Below, one piece after another: positions 25,940-34,118 of a stretch of 64,000 bases of DNA. A program made the translations under genes and the position numbers. Positions within the stretch are counted from its first letter, which is position 1. Each line of letters starts with the position of its first letter. Source of the DNA: Flavobacteriaceae bacterium (GTDB taxonomy: Bacteria; Bacteroidota; Bacteroidia; Flavobacteriales; Flavobacteriaceae); contig JASBUG010000003.1 of the NCBI GenBank assembly GCA_030148025.1, positions 82,163 through 146,162 of the forward strand, given 5' to 3'. The notes beneath the pieces were generated by a model. It saw only the letters and a list, made by a program, of their open reading frames with translations. It was not told where the DNA came from and searched no databases.

Positions 25940-26662
25940 CTATTTATTCTTTTTATATAGAGGTATTAAGTAAGAAATGTTATATCCAAAACTTACTCCA
26001 AAGATTCCACTGTCGTAGGTGCGTCCAAATCCAGGAATATATAGATTTTCAAAATTGCCAGGTTCTGTTTCTGTAACACGACCTTTTAATTGTACATTAA
26101 GGCCAACATAAAGATTATTGAATGTTTCGGCTTTTATACCAAGAATAAGTTCCCCCCAGATCGATGTTAATCCACCGTGTTTTGTGCCATCAATTACAGT
26201 TGTTTGTGGACCCCAAGGTTGCCCATTTGTGTCGTAAATAGTATAACTGTTTACAGTTTGATTAAAAGTGCTAAATCCAGCCCTAAAACCACTGTAGATC
26301 ATGTTTTCCATACCAAACCAGTTTTTATAAAGGTTGAAGTCTACACCTCCTTTAAAATAACTCCCTTGAGCTGTAGAGCTTAAATACTCACTGGTTGTTG
26401 TTTTTTCTTCTGTTCCTAGTTCACCTGCTACATATAGATTTTGAGATAGTCTATAGTCTCCATTTACTTCAAAGCCTTTATACTCATCGTCAGCAAAAGA
26501 TCTAACTAGTTTGCTTATATCTGCACCAACTCTTAAACCATATTTTTGAGAATAACGAATGGAATCGTTAACTGTAGTATCTTCTTGAGCGGTGCTAAAA
26601 GTGCTAACACATAGCACAAATAATAAACTAATGGAATATTTTAACATGTGCTGTTGTTTCAT
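25940..26662 (-). CDS. DUF6048 family protein (outer-membrane barrel-like)
   Basis: A 240-residue exported protein with a signal peptide ending STAQ. The body alternates beta strands with GLRVGADISKLVRS, YKGFEVNGDYRLSQNLYVAGELG, MENMIYSGFRAGFSTF and ends PGFGRTYDSGIFGVSFGYNISYLIPL, as in DUF6048, a Bacteroidota family of likely outer-membrane proteins. It overlaps the DUF6452 gene by 35 bases (or 20 if the internal ATG at 26647 is used). DUF6452-DUF6048 pairs usually travel with rlmD, as here. Confidence 0.82.
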   Translation of the reverse strand: MKQQHMLKYSISLLFVLCVSTFSTAQEDTTVNDSIRYSQKYGLRVGADISKLVRSFADDEYKGFEVNGDYRLSQNLYVAGELGTEEKTTTSEYLSSTAQGSYFKGGVDFNLYKNWFGMENMIYSGFRAGFSTFNQTVNSYTIYDTNGQPWGPQTTVIDGTKHGGLTSIWGELILGIKAETFNNLYVGLNVQLKGRVTETEPGNFENLYIPGFGRTYDSGIFGVSFGYNISYLIPLYKKNK

Positions 26663-27143
26663 TATCTACTGTTGTGTTTTCTATAATAATATTGGCTATC
26701 CAGTTATCGGTATCAGCTTCAAGTGATATATTTAAATTTGTGAAAATATTCTTGTAGCCACAGGCTCTAGAAACATAAATATCTTCACGCGTATAATTTG
26801 CCTGAATATTTTCAGGATTCCCTGTGCTTAGATCACTAATGTCTTCAACATCTTTTTGAAAAACAAATTTTGTAAGGTCAGAATCTGTTCTAAGAGGAAT
26901 AGCTATAGAGTCTGTATTAGTCACAGTAATGTTTTTAAAGAGCACATTTTCGTTGTCATCATCTTTACCGTAAACAAATAATCCGCCAACATTTTTTTTA
27001 TCCTCTGGAGAGGATATGTCATGAAATGTAACAATAAGTCGTGGAGTAGTAGAGGTATCTGCAGAACAGATATCGTCTTTTTCACAGGTCATTAAAACCA
27101 TCGAAAAAAATAGGAATAGTATCTTATAGGGATTAATTTTCAT
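26628..27143 (-). CDS. DUF6452 family lipoprotein
   Basis: A 171-residue protein with lipobox LMTC (Cys20). It carries the DUF6452 pattern: EKDDICSADTSTTPRLIVTFHD, then a NITVTNTDSIAIPLRTDSDLTKFVF block and CGYKNIFTNLNISLEADTDNWI. Function is unknown. It overlaps the upstream TlpA gene by 11 bases and the downstream DUF6048 gene by 35 bases, so all three are translated from one transcript. Confidence 0.82.
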   Translation of the reverse strand: MKINPYKILFLFFSMVLMTCEKDDICSADTSTTPRLIVTFHDISSPEDKKNVGGLFVYGKDDDNENVLFKNITVTNTDSIAIPLRTDSDLTKFVFQKDVEDISDLSTGNPENIQANYTREDIYVSRACGYKNIFTNLNISLEADTDNWIANIIIENTTVDNETTAHVKIFH

Positions 27144-28620
27144 TCTCTTCTTTAATTAATTGCGTCAATATTTCAGCTGTTTTAGGAATACTAGGTCTGA
27201 ACTCAAATCCAGAATGTACGAGTTCTCCTTTTTTATTTATAATGTTATAGGTAGGATAACCAGTAATATTTAACAATTTGGCTAAATTTTTATTTAGCTC
27301 ATCATTAATAAAATAGTGTTTTCCTTCAACTTTGAACTGAGCTATTGTAGGTTTATATTGACTTTTATTAGAGCGATGACACAGATATACAAATTCTACA
27401 TTATCTGAAAACTCTTTTTTTAATTTAGGTGTTGCACTTTTAAATTGTGACTTGCAAGGACCACACCATGTAGCCCAATTATCTATGTATATTACCTTAC
27501 CGTTAGCATTTTTAATGATTTCTTCTAAAATACCTTCGGCAGTGTTAGCTTTAAATGTAAGTAACTCTGCTTTGTCTGGTAGTTGAGGATTAATAAGTCT
27601 ATTTCTTACGATGGCATAATTTGTTTTTATAACTTCATGATATTCAGAATTTTCAAAAATGCTATCAATAACTTTTTTGTATTTGTGATAAAATAAGGTG
27701 TCGTTATTTTTTAAAGCGTTTTTTAATCGATCATAGAACATTACTTTAGTGAAAAGAGGGTTGTCTTCTTTTATTAAGAAATTGGTGCCGTAAAAAGTAG
27801 AGTCTACTTGATTGTATGGTGTTTTTTTAAGTGTCCTTAAGAATGGTATGTAATAATTAGGGAATGTATTGTAAAGGCTTTCATTAATGAAATCTTTTTT
27901 AGAAAAGGTATCAAAATTGTTTATCGCATTAATATAGTTTTCTCCTAAACTTTTACCATAATCTTCATCTTTTTTTACTCTATGGTGAAATACAGCATAT
28001 TGTAATAGATCTTTAATCTTACTAATTTTTAAGTCTGTGTTTATGAAGTGGACTAAATCTTTATCAATAGTATTATTTTTAAAAAATGCCTGGGTGTATT
28101 TGTTTTTTAGGTTAGCTATGCTATCAGTTAAGTGATAAATTTTTTCAGGAGATTTCTCTGTAGAAAATGACGAATAGTAAGTGTTTAAATCCAGTTTTAA
28201 ATTTGTGCTATATTTTTGATATTGCTCATTTATCTTGGAGAGATTACCTTTAAAAACTATGGATTTATCAAATTCCTCATTTTTCTTATTTGCATCAAAT
28301 TTTATATTTATTTGTTCATTGGGAGCTAAAAACAAACTACTCATGTTATTGTTAAAGGAAAATAGAGCTTTTTGTTTATGAGGAATATCAATATTTATTT
28401 TAAAATTCCCTGAAGTATCTATAGGAACCTTAACTTCATTATACCATTCACTCCCTAAGTAATTATAGATAAAAAAAGTAACGTATTTGGTTGCATCACT
28501 TTGGTTATAATTAGCTATATTCCCTGTTATGGTAGTGAAGCGACTAGTGGTTTCTTCTTTATTGTTGCATGCACTAAAAATAATAATAGAACAAAAAAGG
28601 AAAATAATTAGTTTTTTCAT
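27133..28620 (-). CDS. TlpA family thiol-disulfide oxidoreductase lipoprotein
   Basis: A 495-residue lipoprotein (FSAC, Cys18). The long N-terminal region (about 25-345) is like the DUF4369/helical parts of Bacteroidota TlpA proteins. The C-terminal thioredoxin domain has NWATWCGPCK (Cys386, Cys389) and the cis-Pro region ITGYPTYNII. It likely keeps exported proteins reduced or aids cytochrome maturation in the periplasm. It lies between rlmD and the DUF6452-DUF6048 pair, overlapping the latter by 11 bases. Confidence 0.87.
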   Translation of the reverse strand: MKKLIIFLFCSIIIFSACNNKEETTSRFTTITGNIANYNQSDATKYVTFFIYNYLGSEWYNEVKVPIDTSGNFKINIDIPHKQKALFSFNNNMSSLFLAPNEQINIKFDANKKNEEFDKSIVFKGNLSKINEQYQKYSTNLKLDLNTYYSSFSTEKSPEKIYHLTDSIANLKNKYTQAFFKNNTIDKDLVHFINTDLKISKIKDLLQYAVFHHRVKKDEDYGKSLGENYINAINNFDTFSKKDFINESLYNTFPNYYIPFLRTLKKTPYNQVDSTFYGTNFLIKEDNPLFTKVMFYDRLKNALKNNDTLFYHKYKKVIDSIFENSEYHEVIKTNYAIVRNRLINPQLPDKAELLTFKANTAEGILEEIIKNANGKVIYIDNWATWCGPCKSQFKSATPKLKKEFSDNVEFVYLCHRSNKSQYKPTIAQFKVEGKHYFINDELNKNLAKLLNITGYPTYNIINKKGELVHSGFEFRPSIPKTAEILTQLIKEENEN

Positions 28621-28694
28621 ATAGTTTTTATGTGATTAACTCCACAGTAATTCTTAGCATAAAGATAATTTTCACAATTTACGTTTATATAAAA

Positions 28695-30146
28695 TTAACG
28701 CTCAAATAAAACAACAGTTTCAATATGTGCTGTATGCGGAAACTGATCAACCAAACTTATTTTTTTTAATTTAAATCCTGCTTCTATTAATATTTCCGTA
28801 TCTCTAGCTTGTGTTGCTGGGTTACAAGATACATAAACCATTCTTTCGGCATTTAGATTTATTATTTTTTTTAAGGTTTTTGGTGCAATTCCTGAACGTG
28901 CTGGATCTAAAATTATTGTTCGTATTTTATTTTGAAATTGTGAGTGTGATTGCAAAAACTTCCCAACATCGGCAGCATAAAATTCTACACTGTCAATATT
29001 ATTTCGTAATGCATTTTTCTTTGCATCTTCTATAGCAGATTCAATAATATCTACACCTACAACTTTTGTATTAGATGCTCTTGAAGCTAATATTTGTCCA
29101 ATAGTTCCAGTACCACAAAACAAATCTAAAACAATAGAATTATCAACTGCATCTTTATTCTCTAAAGCATACTCAATAACTTTTGAGTACAATTTTTCGG
29201 CCGATTTAGGATTGGTTTGAAAGAAGCTCTTCATACTTATTTCAAAGTTTAACCCTAGCAGTTCTTCAACAATCTTATCTTTTCCATAAACTAGGTCAAT
29301 GCTTCCTGTTGTTGCTATAGTTCTGTCTCCTTGTTCATCATTAATTGTATGCAAGAATCCTGCAACTCTATCACCAAATAGTGATACTAAATAATCTGCA
29401 AACTTGTTAAGGTTGAAGTTATCTAGACCATGAGAAGTAGTAACTAGATTAAAAAGCAACTCGTTTGTTTTAAACGACTTTCTAATCACGAAATACCTAA
29501 AGAATCCTTCACGTTTTGGAGCATGCCAAGGCGGTAAACCTGATTCATCACAATAGGTTCTTATGTTTCGAAGCTGATCTTCCAGTTCTTTGTCAAAAAT
29601 GCCACTATCCTTATCTAGATTTTCACCAATCCACCATGTTCCACGACGCTTAAAGCCAAGTGTAAACTCATCAACATCCGTTTTTTTAGTATGATCGTAG
29701 CCAATTGCAGAAAAGCTATACTCCATTTTGTTTCTATAATGGAATAGGTTAGGAGAGCTTACAAATTCATCAAATAGATCTTCTATATTACTAACCTTTC
29801 CAATTTTTTTAAACAAGTCCATGGTGCTTGTGTATTTGTACTCATGCTGTTTTTTAATGGGTAAGTTAATATAAGGAGCTCCGGGAATGGTCTGATAGTC
29901 TAACACTATTTCATCTTCTGATGGTTTTATGATGTCTAGTAATTTGCATTCAGCATATTTCTTTTTAGACTTAACCACACGAGCACTTACGGTTTGTCCT
30001 GGTAACGTATTTGGAATAAATAATACAAAGCTTCCCTCGTCATTATGAATGCGAGCAATTCCTTTTCCTCCGAAAGCGTAATCTTCGATTTTTAGTTCTA
30101 AGATCTCACCTCTTTTTACAAATCTATTTCTCTCTCTTCTTGGCAT
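28695..30146 (-). CDS. rlmD: 23S rRNA (uracil-5)-methyltransferase RlmD
   Basis: A 483-residue m5U methyltransferase: N-terminal TRAM domain (KRGEILELKIEDYAFGGKGIARI), then the SAM site DLFCGTGTIGQ, the DPARSG motif and the catalytic Cys in VYVSCNPATQARD. The four-cysteine iron-sulfur motif of E. coli RlmD is absent; the equivalent stretch reads IPGAPYINLPIKKQ. The ATG at 30146 is preferred over 30179 because a TATTTTTG box ends 4 nt before it. It modifies 23S rRNA U1939 by family analogy. Confidence 0.9.
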   Translation of the reverse strand: MPRRERNRFVKRGEILELKIEDYAFGGKGIARIHNDEGSFVLFIPNTLPGQTVSARVVKSKKKYAECKLLDIIKPSEDEIVLDYQTIPGAPYINLPIKKQHEYKYTSTMDLFKKIGKVSNIEDLFDEFVSSPNLFHYRNKMEYSFSAIGYDHTKKTDVDEFTLGFKRRGTWWIGENLDKDSGIFDKELEDQLRNIRTYCDESGLPPWHAPKREGFFRYFVIRKSFKTNELLFNLVTTSHGLDNFNLNKFADYLVSLFGDRVAGFLHTINDEQGDRTIATTGSIDLVYGKDKIVEELLGLNFEISMKSFFQTNPKSAEKLYSKVIEYALENKDAVDNSIVLDLFCGTGTIGQILASRASNTKVVGVDIIESAIEDAKKNALRNNIDSVEFYAADVGKFLQSHSQFQNKIRTIILDPARSGIAPKTLKKIINLNAERMVYVSCNPATQARDTEILIEAGFKLKKISLVDQFPHTAHIETVVLFER

Positions 30147-30150
30147 AGCG

Positions 30151-30158
30151 CAAAAATA
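30151..30158 (-). promoter_or_regulatory. -7 box (TATTTTTG) of rlmD
   Basis: This exact TAnnTTTG match on the minus strand ends 4 nt before the ATG at 30146, which predicts a leaderless mRNA and supports that start. No -33 TTG lies at the usual distance. Confidence 0.5.
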
Positions 30159-30250
30159 ACAATAGCTGTATATATACATAACTAATATTTAAATTATCTT
30201 TAATTAGATTGAAAATGAACCTTTTTCAATTTTTCTCGTCATTAGAGTAA

Positions 30251-30793
30251 ATGAAGCAATTGTCAGAACACATTCCAGATTCGATATTGGTTGCGCAATA
30301 TAAAAGTGGTAATACAGCAGCGTTAGCTGTGTTGGTTAAGCGTTGGCATTCTAAATTTTGTAAGCAAGCATTTTGGTATACAAAAGATGCTGATATAGCT
30401 AAGGATATTGCTCAGGAGAGTTGGAATGTGGTAATTAATAAAATTAATTCACTTTCTGAAGAAAGCAAGTTTGGAGGTTGGGCGCTTAAAATTGTTATGC
30501 GTAAATCGATTGATTGGTTAAATAATCAAAAAAAAGAACAAAGCAACCTTAAAGAGTGGATTTTTAACAAGGGCAACACATCTATCACAAATGTTGAAAA
30601 TGACATAGAAAGGGTTTTATTGGCGATTAAAGAGTTGCCAGAACATCAACAAATTGTGCTTCGTTTATTTTATTTAGAACAATATAAACTTTATGAAATA
30701 GCTGAGTTATTAAAGTTGTCAAAAGGAACCGTGAAATCTAGATTGTTCTATGCACGAGAAAAATTAAAAACAATTATAAAAGTCTATAAATAG
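30251..30793 (+). CDS. ECF-type RNA polymerase sigma factor
   Basis: A 180-residue sigma factor with region 2 (DADIAKDIAQESWNVVINKI, about 52-71) and region 4 (LPEHQQIVLRLFYLEQYKLYEIAELLKLSKGTVKSRLFYAREKLK, about 131-175), the ECF architecture. It is followed 18 bases later by a DUF6768 membrane protein, a pairing typical of Flavobacteriaceae in which the partner may act as an anti-sigma factor. The target regulon cannot be inferred. Confidence 0.9.
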   Translation: MKQLSEHIPDSILVAQYKSGNTAALAVLVKRWHSKFCKQAFWYTKDADIAKDIAQESWNVVINKINSLSEESKFGGWALKIVMRKSIDWLNNQKKEQSNLKEWIFNKGNTSITNVENDIERVLLAIKELPEHQQIVLRLFYLEQYKLYEIAELLKLSKGTVKSRLFYAREKLKTIIKVYK

Positions 30794-30811
30794 GCATTAA
30801 TAAAAAGTATT

Positions 30812-31198
30812 ATGAAAACAAATAATGACAATATCGATAAGATTATAAAAGAAGCATTAACTCAAGAAGAGGTAAAATTCTATGATGAATTAGATGAGCA
30901 AAACTTGTTTCAAATGTTTGGAGGGTTATTTAGTGGGAAGTTACGTTGGCTTATGATATTAATAAACATAGTGATGATCGCATGGTTTGTATTATTTATA
31001 TACTGTGCTATTGAATTTTTTAATGCGGAAGATACCAAAGAACTAATAAAATGGTCTGTAATAGGTTTTTTTAGCATGATGGCTATTGGACTACTAAAAC
31101 TTTTTGCTTGGATGCAAATGGACAAAAATGCCATTATTAGAGAATTAAAACGCTTAGAGTATCAAGTATCACTACTTTCATCAAAATTATCTAAGTAA
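30812..31198 (+). CDS. DUF6768 family membrane protein (putative anti-sigma partner)
   Basis: A 128-residue protein with two membrane helices (about 48-69 and 85-102) and a cytoplasmic N-terminus (IDKIIKEALTQEEVKFYDELDEQNLFQMF) plus a Lys/Glu-rich C-tail (AWMQMDKNAIIRELKRLEYQVSLL). This is the DUF6768 pattern. The placement 18 bases after an ECF sigma gene and the topology suggest that it holds the sigma factor at the membrane; there is no sequence match to known anti-sigma domains, so this is inference. Confidence 0.82.
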   Translation: MKTNNDNIDKIIKEALTQEEVKFYDELDEQNLFQMFGGLFSGKLRWLMILINIVMIAWFVLFIYCAIEFFNAEDTKELIKWSVIGFFSMMAIGLLKLFAWMQMDKNAIIRELKRLEYQVSLLSSKLSK

Positions 31199-31229
31199 AT
31201 TATTTTATTAGACAGCTTATATTTATTAA

Positions 31230-31330
31230 TTTGCAAGCCTTAGGGATGATTTCTTTCCCACGCTGAATTTTCGAGTTCTTCGAAAGGATAAAGGTAGAAC
31301 AGGAATAGTTTTTTTATTAATTAAAAATTA
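31230..31330 (+). promoter_or_regulatory. Structured 5' leader of rocD (possible pseudoknot)
   Basis: The 100-nt region before rocD can form a GGGA/TCCC hairpin (31243-31259) and a TTTCGA/TCGAAA hairpin (31269-31274 with 31280-31285). The 5-nt loop of the second (GTTCT, 31275-31279) is complementary to AGAAC at 31296-31300, giving an H-type pseudoknot. An A-rich run then leads to the ATG. It matches no riboswitch class I know; leader-based control of ornithine catabolism is a hypothesis. Confidence 0.4.
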
Positions 31331-31337
31331 TTTTAAA

Positions 31338-32582
31338 ATGGCTGTTTTAGACCAATTAACTTCGCAACAAGCGATCGATTTAGAAAACAAGTATGGCGCG
31401 CACAATTACCATCCGCTACCAGTAGTATTGAGTAGAGGAGAAGGTGTATATGTATGGGATGTAGAAGGTAAGAAGTACTACGACTTTTTATCAGCATATT
31501 CAGCAGTAAACCAAGGACATTGTCACCCAAAAATTGTTGGAGCAATGACAAATCAAGCACAAACATTAACGCTTACTTCGAGAGCGTTTTATAATGATAT
31601 GCTTGGAAGATATGAAAAATATGCAACCGAGTATTTTGGTTTTGACAAACTATTGCCAATGAATACTGGAGCCGAAGCTGTAGAAACTGCTTTAAAACTA
31701 TGTAGAAAATGGGCTTATGAAGTAAAAGGAATTGATGAAAATGCTGCAGAGATCATTGTTTGTGAAAACAATTTTCATGGCCGTACAACAACGATCATTT
31801 CATTTTCAAACGATCCAGTAGCTAGAAAGAATTTTGGACCATTCACAAATGGATTTATTAAAATAGAATATGATAATCTAGAAGCTTTAGAAGCAGCTTT
31901 AAAGAACAATCCTAATGTTGCTGGTTTTCTGGTAGAACCTATTCAGGGTGAAGCTGGAGTTTATGTGCCAAGTGAAGGCTATTTAGCAAAAGCGAAAGCA
32001 CTTTGCGAGCAATATAATGTATTATTTATTGCAGACGAAGTACAAACAGGAATTGCCAGAACAGGACAATTACTTGCTGTAAATCATGAAAATGTAAACC
32101 CAGATATATTAATACTTGGAAAAGCATTGAGTGGAGGAGCATATCCAGTATCAGCAGTTTTAGCTAATGATAACATTATGAATGTTATTAAGCCTGGAAA
32201 TCATGGTAGTACTTTTGGAGGAAACCCAATTGCTGCTGCAGTTGCTATGGCTGCTTTAGAAGTAGTAAAAGAAGAGTCTTTGGCTGAAAACGCTGAAACA
32301 TTAGGACAGCTATTTAGAAGTGAAATCAGTAAGTTTATAGAAACTAGTAACATTGCAACTTTAGTGAGAGGTAAAGGCTTATTAAATGCTGTTGTAATTA
32401 ATGATGATGAAGAAAGTGATACTGCATGGAACATATGCATGAAGCTGCGTGATAATGGTTTATTAGCTAAGCCTACTCACGGTAATATTATACGTTTTGC
32501 ACCACCTTTAGTAATGAATAAAGAGCAATTGCTAGATTGTGTAAGTATTATTATTAATACACTTAAGGAATTTGAATCGTAA
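31338..32582 (+). CDS. rocD: Ornithine--oxo-acid transaminase
   Basis: A 414-residue class III PLP aminotransferase matching ornithine aminotransferase along its length: [11 protein letters not shown] near the start, [25 protein letters not shown], the PLP Asp in FIADEVQTG (Asp233) and the Schiff-base lysine in [15 protein letters not shown] (Lys262). It converts ornithine and 2-oxoglutarate to glutamate semialdehyde and glutamate, feeding proline synthesis or ornithine breakdown in the cytoplasm. It is a single gene with a strong terminator after it and a structured leader before it. Confidence 0.95.
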   Translation: MAVLDQLTSQQAIDLENKYGAHNYHPLPVVLSRGEGVYVWDVEGKKYYDFLSAYSAVNQGHCHPKIVGAMTNQAQTLTLTSRAFYNDMLGRYEKYATEYFGFDKLLPMNTGAEAVETALKLCRKWAYEVKGIDENAAEIIVCENNFHGRTTTIISFSNDPVARKNFGPFTNGFIKIEYDNLEALEAALKNNPNVAGFLVEPIQGEAGVYVPSEGYLAKAKALCEQYNVLFIADEVQTGIARTGQLLAVNHENVNPDILILGKALSGGAYPVSAVLANDNIMNVIKPGNHGSTFGGNPIAAAVAMAALEVVKEESLAENAETLGQLFRSEISKFIETSNIATLVRGKGLLNAVVINDDEESDTAWNICMKLRDNGLLAKPTHGNIIRFAPPLVMNKEQLLDCVSIIINTLKEFES

Positions 32583-32601
32583 TCAACACCTAATTATATA
32601 T

Positions 32602-32632
32602 AAAAAGAGCTACTATTAGTAGCTCTTTTTTT
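32602..32632. terminator. Terminator after rocD
   Basis: AAAAAGAGCTACTA pairs with TAGTAGCTCTTTTT around a minimal loop and is followed by a long T run. A-rich DNA on the other side means it can also end the CCC-motif gene transcript on the minus strand. Confidence 0.85.
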
Positions 32633-32649
32633 TGAAATATATTTAGTCA

Positions 32650-32973
32650 TTACTGACTTTGTTCCCATTGTTGTATGGCTTCATTGTATTGCTCCATAAA
32701 CCCATCGTAACCAATAGTTGAGAATACATAAATTACTCTTAACACCATTAATAAGTTAATAACCAATACTACTAAAGCAACAATTTTAGCTGTTTTCATG
32801 CCTTCAATATTGTCATAATTTTCAGGATCGGCGTAAGCTTCTTTTAATTTAGTATGTGCTATAAAAAATGCGATTCCGGCAAACACAATACCAGAACCAA
32901 AAAGGCAACAGCATAGAAAACCTAGAATAGAAAGAATGTAAACGAGCGTGGAATTGAGTTTTTGTTTTTCCAT
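32650..32973 (-). CDS. CCC motif membrane protein
   Basis: A 107-residue protein with two hydrophobic helices (about 12-40 and 62-87), the first containing a triple cysteine (Cys21-23 in GFLCCCLFG) that names the family. The loop between them has KEAYADPENYDNIE and the tail FMEQYNEAIQQWEQSQ. Such proteins are common in Bacteroidota and often lie next to DUF2752 genes, as here (9-base gap). Function is unknown. Confidence 0.85.
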   Translation of the reverse strand: MEKQKLNSTLVYILSILGFLCCCLFGSGIVFAGIAFFIAHTKLKEAYADPENYDNIEGMKTAKIVALVVLVINLLMVLRVIYVFSTIGYDGFMEQYNEAIQQWEQSQ

Positions 32974-32982
32974 AATGAAAGT

Positions 32983-33285
32983 TTAGTTGATTATTTTAAT
33001 TACATAGTTTATTACAATAATAGTAATATTTATGACTACCAGAGCCATTTTTATCTTCTCACTAAATTTAATTTTAAAAAAAGTAGTGTAAACTAGAAAA
33101 GCAACAAGTATTATTAAGGTATAAATTGCTGGATACATTTTAAAAGCATCTATAAATTGGCCTCTAAAAAGAAGTACAACTGATCGCTGAATACCGCACC
33201 CAAAGCACTCCATATTTAGTAATTGTTTACTTAAACAAGGTAGCATATAATCTTCGGGAGTAATAGTCATTAGGCTTGATAGCAT
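32983..33285 (-). CDS. DUF2752 domain-containing membrane protein
   Basis: A 100-residue protein with the DUF2752 pattern: a short start, CLSKQLLNMECFGCGIQRSVVLLFRGQ (the Cys-Gly-Cys-Gly-Ile-Gln-Arg core) and two hydrophobic helices. It is likely in the inner membrane, role unknown. It precedes the CCC-motif gene in a two-gene unit. The start is supported by a TAAATTTG promoter box at 33290-33297, 4 nt before the ATG. Confidence 0.85.
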   Translation of the reverse strand: MLSSLMTITPEDYMLPCLSKQLLNMECFGCGIQRSVVLLFRGQFIDAFKMYPAIYTLIILVAFLVYTTFFKIKFSEKIKMALVVINITIIVINYVIKIIN

Positions 33286-33289
33286 GCAA

Positions 33290-33297
33290 CAAATTTA
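33290..33297 (-). promoter_or_regulatory. -7 box (TAAATTTG) of the DUF2752/CCC-motif unit
   Basis: This exact TAnnTTTG match on the minus strand ends 4 nt before the ATG at 33285, predicting a leaderless mRNA. A -33 element is not evident. Confidence 0.5.
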
Positions 33298-33330
33298 AAA
33301 AAAGTAGTCTTTTATAAATGGGATATTGAT

Positions 33331-33338
33331 TATTTTTG
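33331..33338 (+). promoter_or_regulatory. -7 box (TATTTTTG) upstream of the small membrane protein/Smr unit
   Basis: This exact TAnnTTTG match lies 31 nt before the ATG at 33370, giving a leader of about 27 nt. No good -33 TTG is seen. Confidence 0.45.
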
Positions 33339-33369
33339 AGGAAATAATAATCTTTAAAATCATCTAATT

Positions 33370-33573
33370 ATGCCAAGCTCAAGAACCATAAACTTTATTT
33401 TGATCCTTGTAGGAGGAATTATAGCACTTTATGCAAATTCTGAGGAAGATCAAAACATGTATATTTTATTGGCAGGTATTATGGTTTTAATGGTTGGTTT
33501 ATATAGACTTTCTAGAGGAATTCCTAGTAAAACAGACGATTCTGAGAACTTTATAAAAGAGGAGGAAGAATAA
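33370..33573 (+). CDS. Small hypothetical membrane protein
   Basis: A 67-residue protein with two hydrophobic helices (about 7-22 and 29-45) joined by a short acidic loop (NSEEDQN), then a charged tail (SKTDDSENFIKEEEE). Similar small proteins precede Smr-domain genes in other Flavobacteriaceae in my recollection. Function is unknown. Its stop is 1 base before the Smr gene start, so the two are co-translated. Confidence 0.75.
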   Translation: MPSSRTINFILILVGGIIALYANSEEDQNMYILLAGIMVLMVGLYRLSRGIPSKTDDSENFIKEEEE

Positions 33574-33574
33574 C

Positions 33575-34117
33575 ATGAAGGTTGGTGATAAGGTTGAAAC
33601 ACTAGACGATAATATTACTGGTAAGATTGTGAAAATACACCATGATCTTATTACCATTGAAACAGATGATGGATTTGAACTTGCGTTCAAAAAAAATATG
33701 CTTATTGTTAAAGAGGACGAATTTTTAAACACTCAAATGTTTTCTAAAAGGACCTTAGACGCTGCTCTAAGTGAGAAGGAAACTAAGAAAAAACGCTCTA
33801 TAAAGAAAAGACCTAAAGACCGATTTCAGCCAACTATGGAGGTCGATTTGCATATTCATAAATTGGTAAATTCTACTCATAATATGAGCAAGCACGATAT
33901 CTTAACATTTCAATTGGATACTGCAAAAAGACAGTTAGAATTTGCAATGCGTAAACGCATACAAAAAGTTGTATTTATTCATGGTGTGGGTGAAGGCGTA
34001 CTGAAGCTAGAGTTAGAATACCTATTTAAGCGTTATGAGAACGTAAAGTTCTACGATGCTAATTATCAAAAATATGGTTTAGGAGCTACTGAAGTTTATA
34101 TTTACCAAAATGCTTGA
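33575..34117 (+). CDS. Smr/MutS2-type domain protein
   Basis: A 180-residue protein: an N-terminal KOW/SH3-like strand region (VGDKVETLDDNITGKIVKIHHDLITIETDDG, 3-33), a basic linker (KKKRSIKKRPK) and a C-terminal Smr domain (89-180) with DLHIHKL (91-97) and HGVGEGVLK (136-144), the loop motifs of the domain. Smr domains nick DNA or cleave RNA; standalone forms in Bacteroidota are uncharacterised. It follows the small membrane protein with a 1-base gap. Confidence 0.87.
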   Translation: MKVGDKVETLDDNITGKIVKIHHDLITIETDDGFELAFKKNMLIVKEDEFLNTQMFSKRTLDAALSEKETKKKRSIKKRPKDRFQPTMEVDLHIHKLVNSTHNMSKHDILTFQLDTAKRQLEFAMRKRIQKVVFIHGVGEGVLKLELEYLFKRYENVKFYDANYQKYGLGATEVYIYQNA

Positions 34118-34118
34118 T

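Noticed and set aside
31230..31330. A known riboswitch (SAM, glutamine, preQ1) before rocD
   Set aside because: Consensus segments of these classes are not seen; only a candidate pseudoknot remains.
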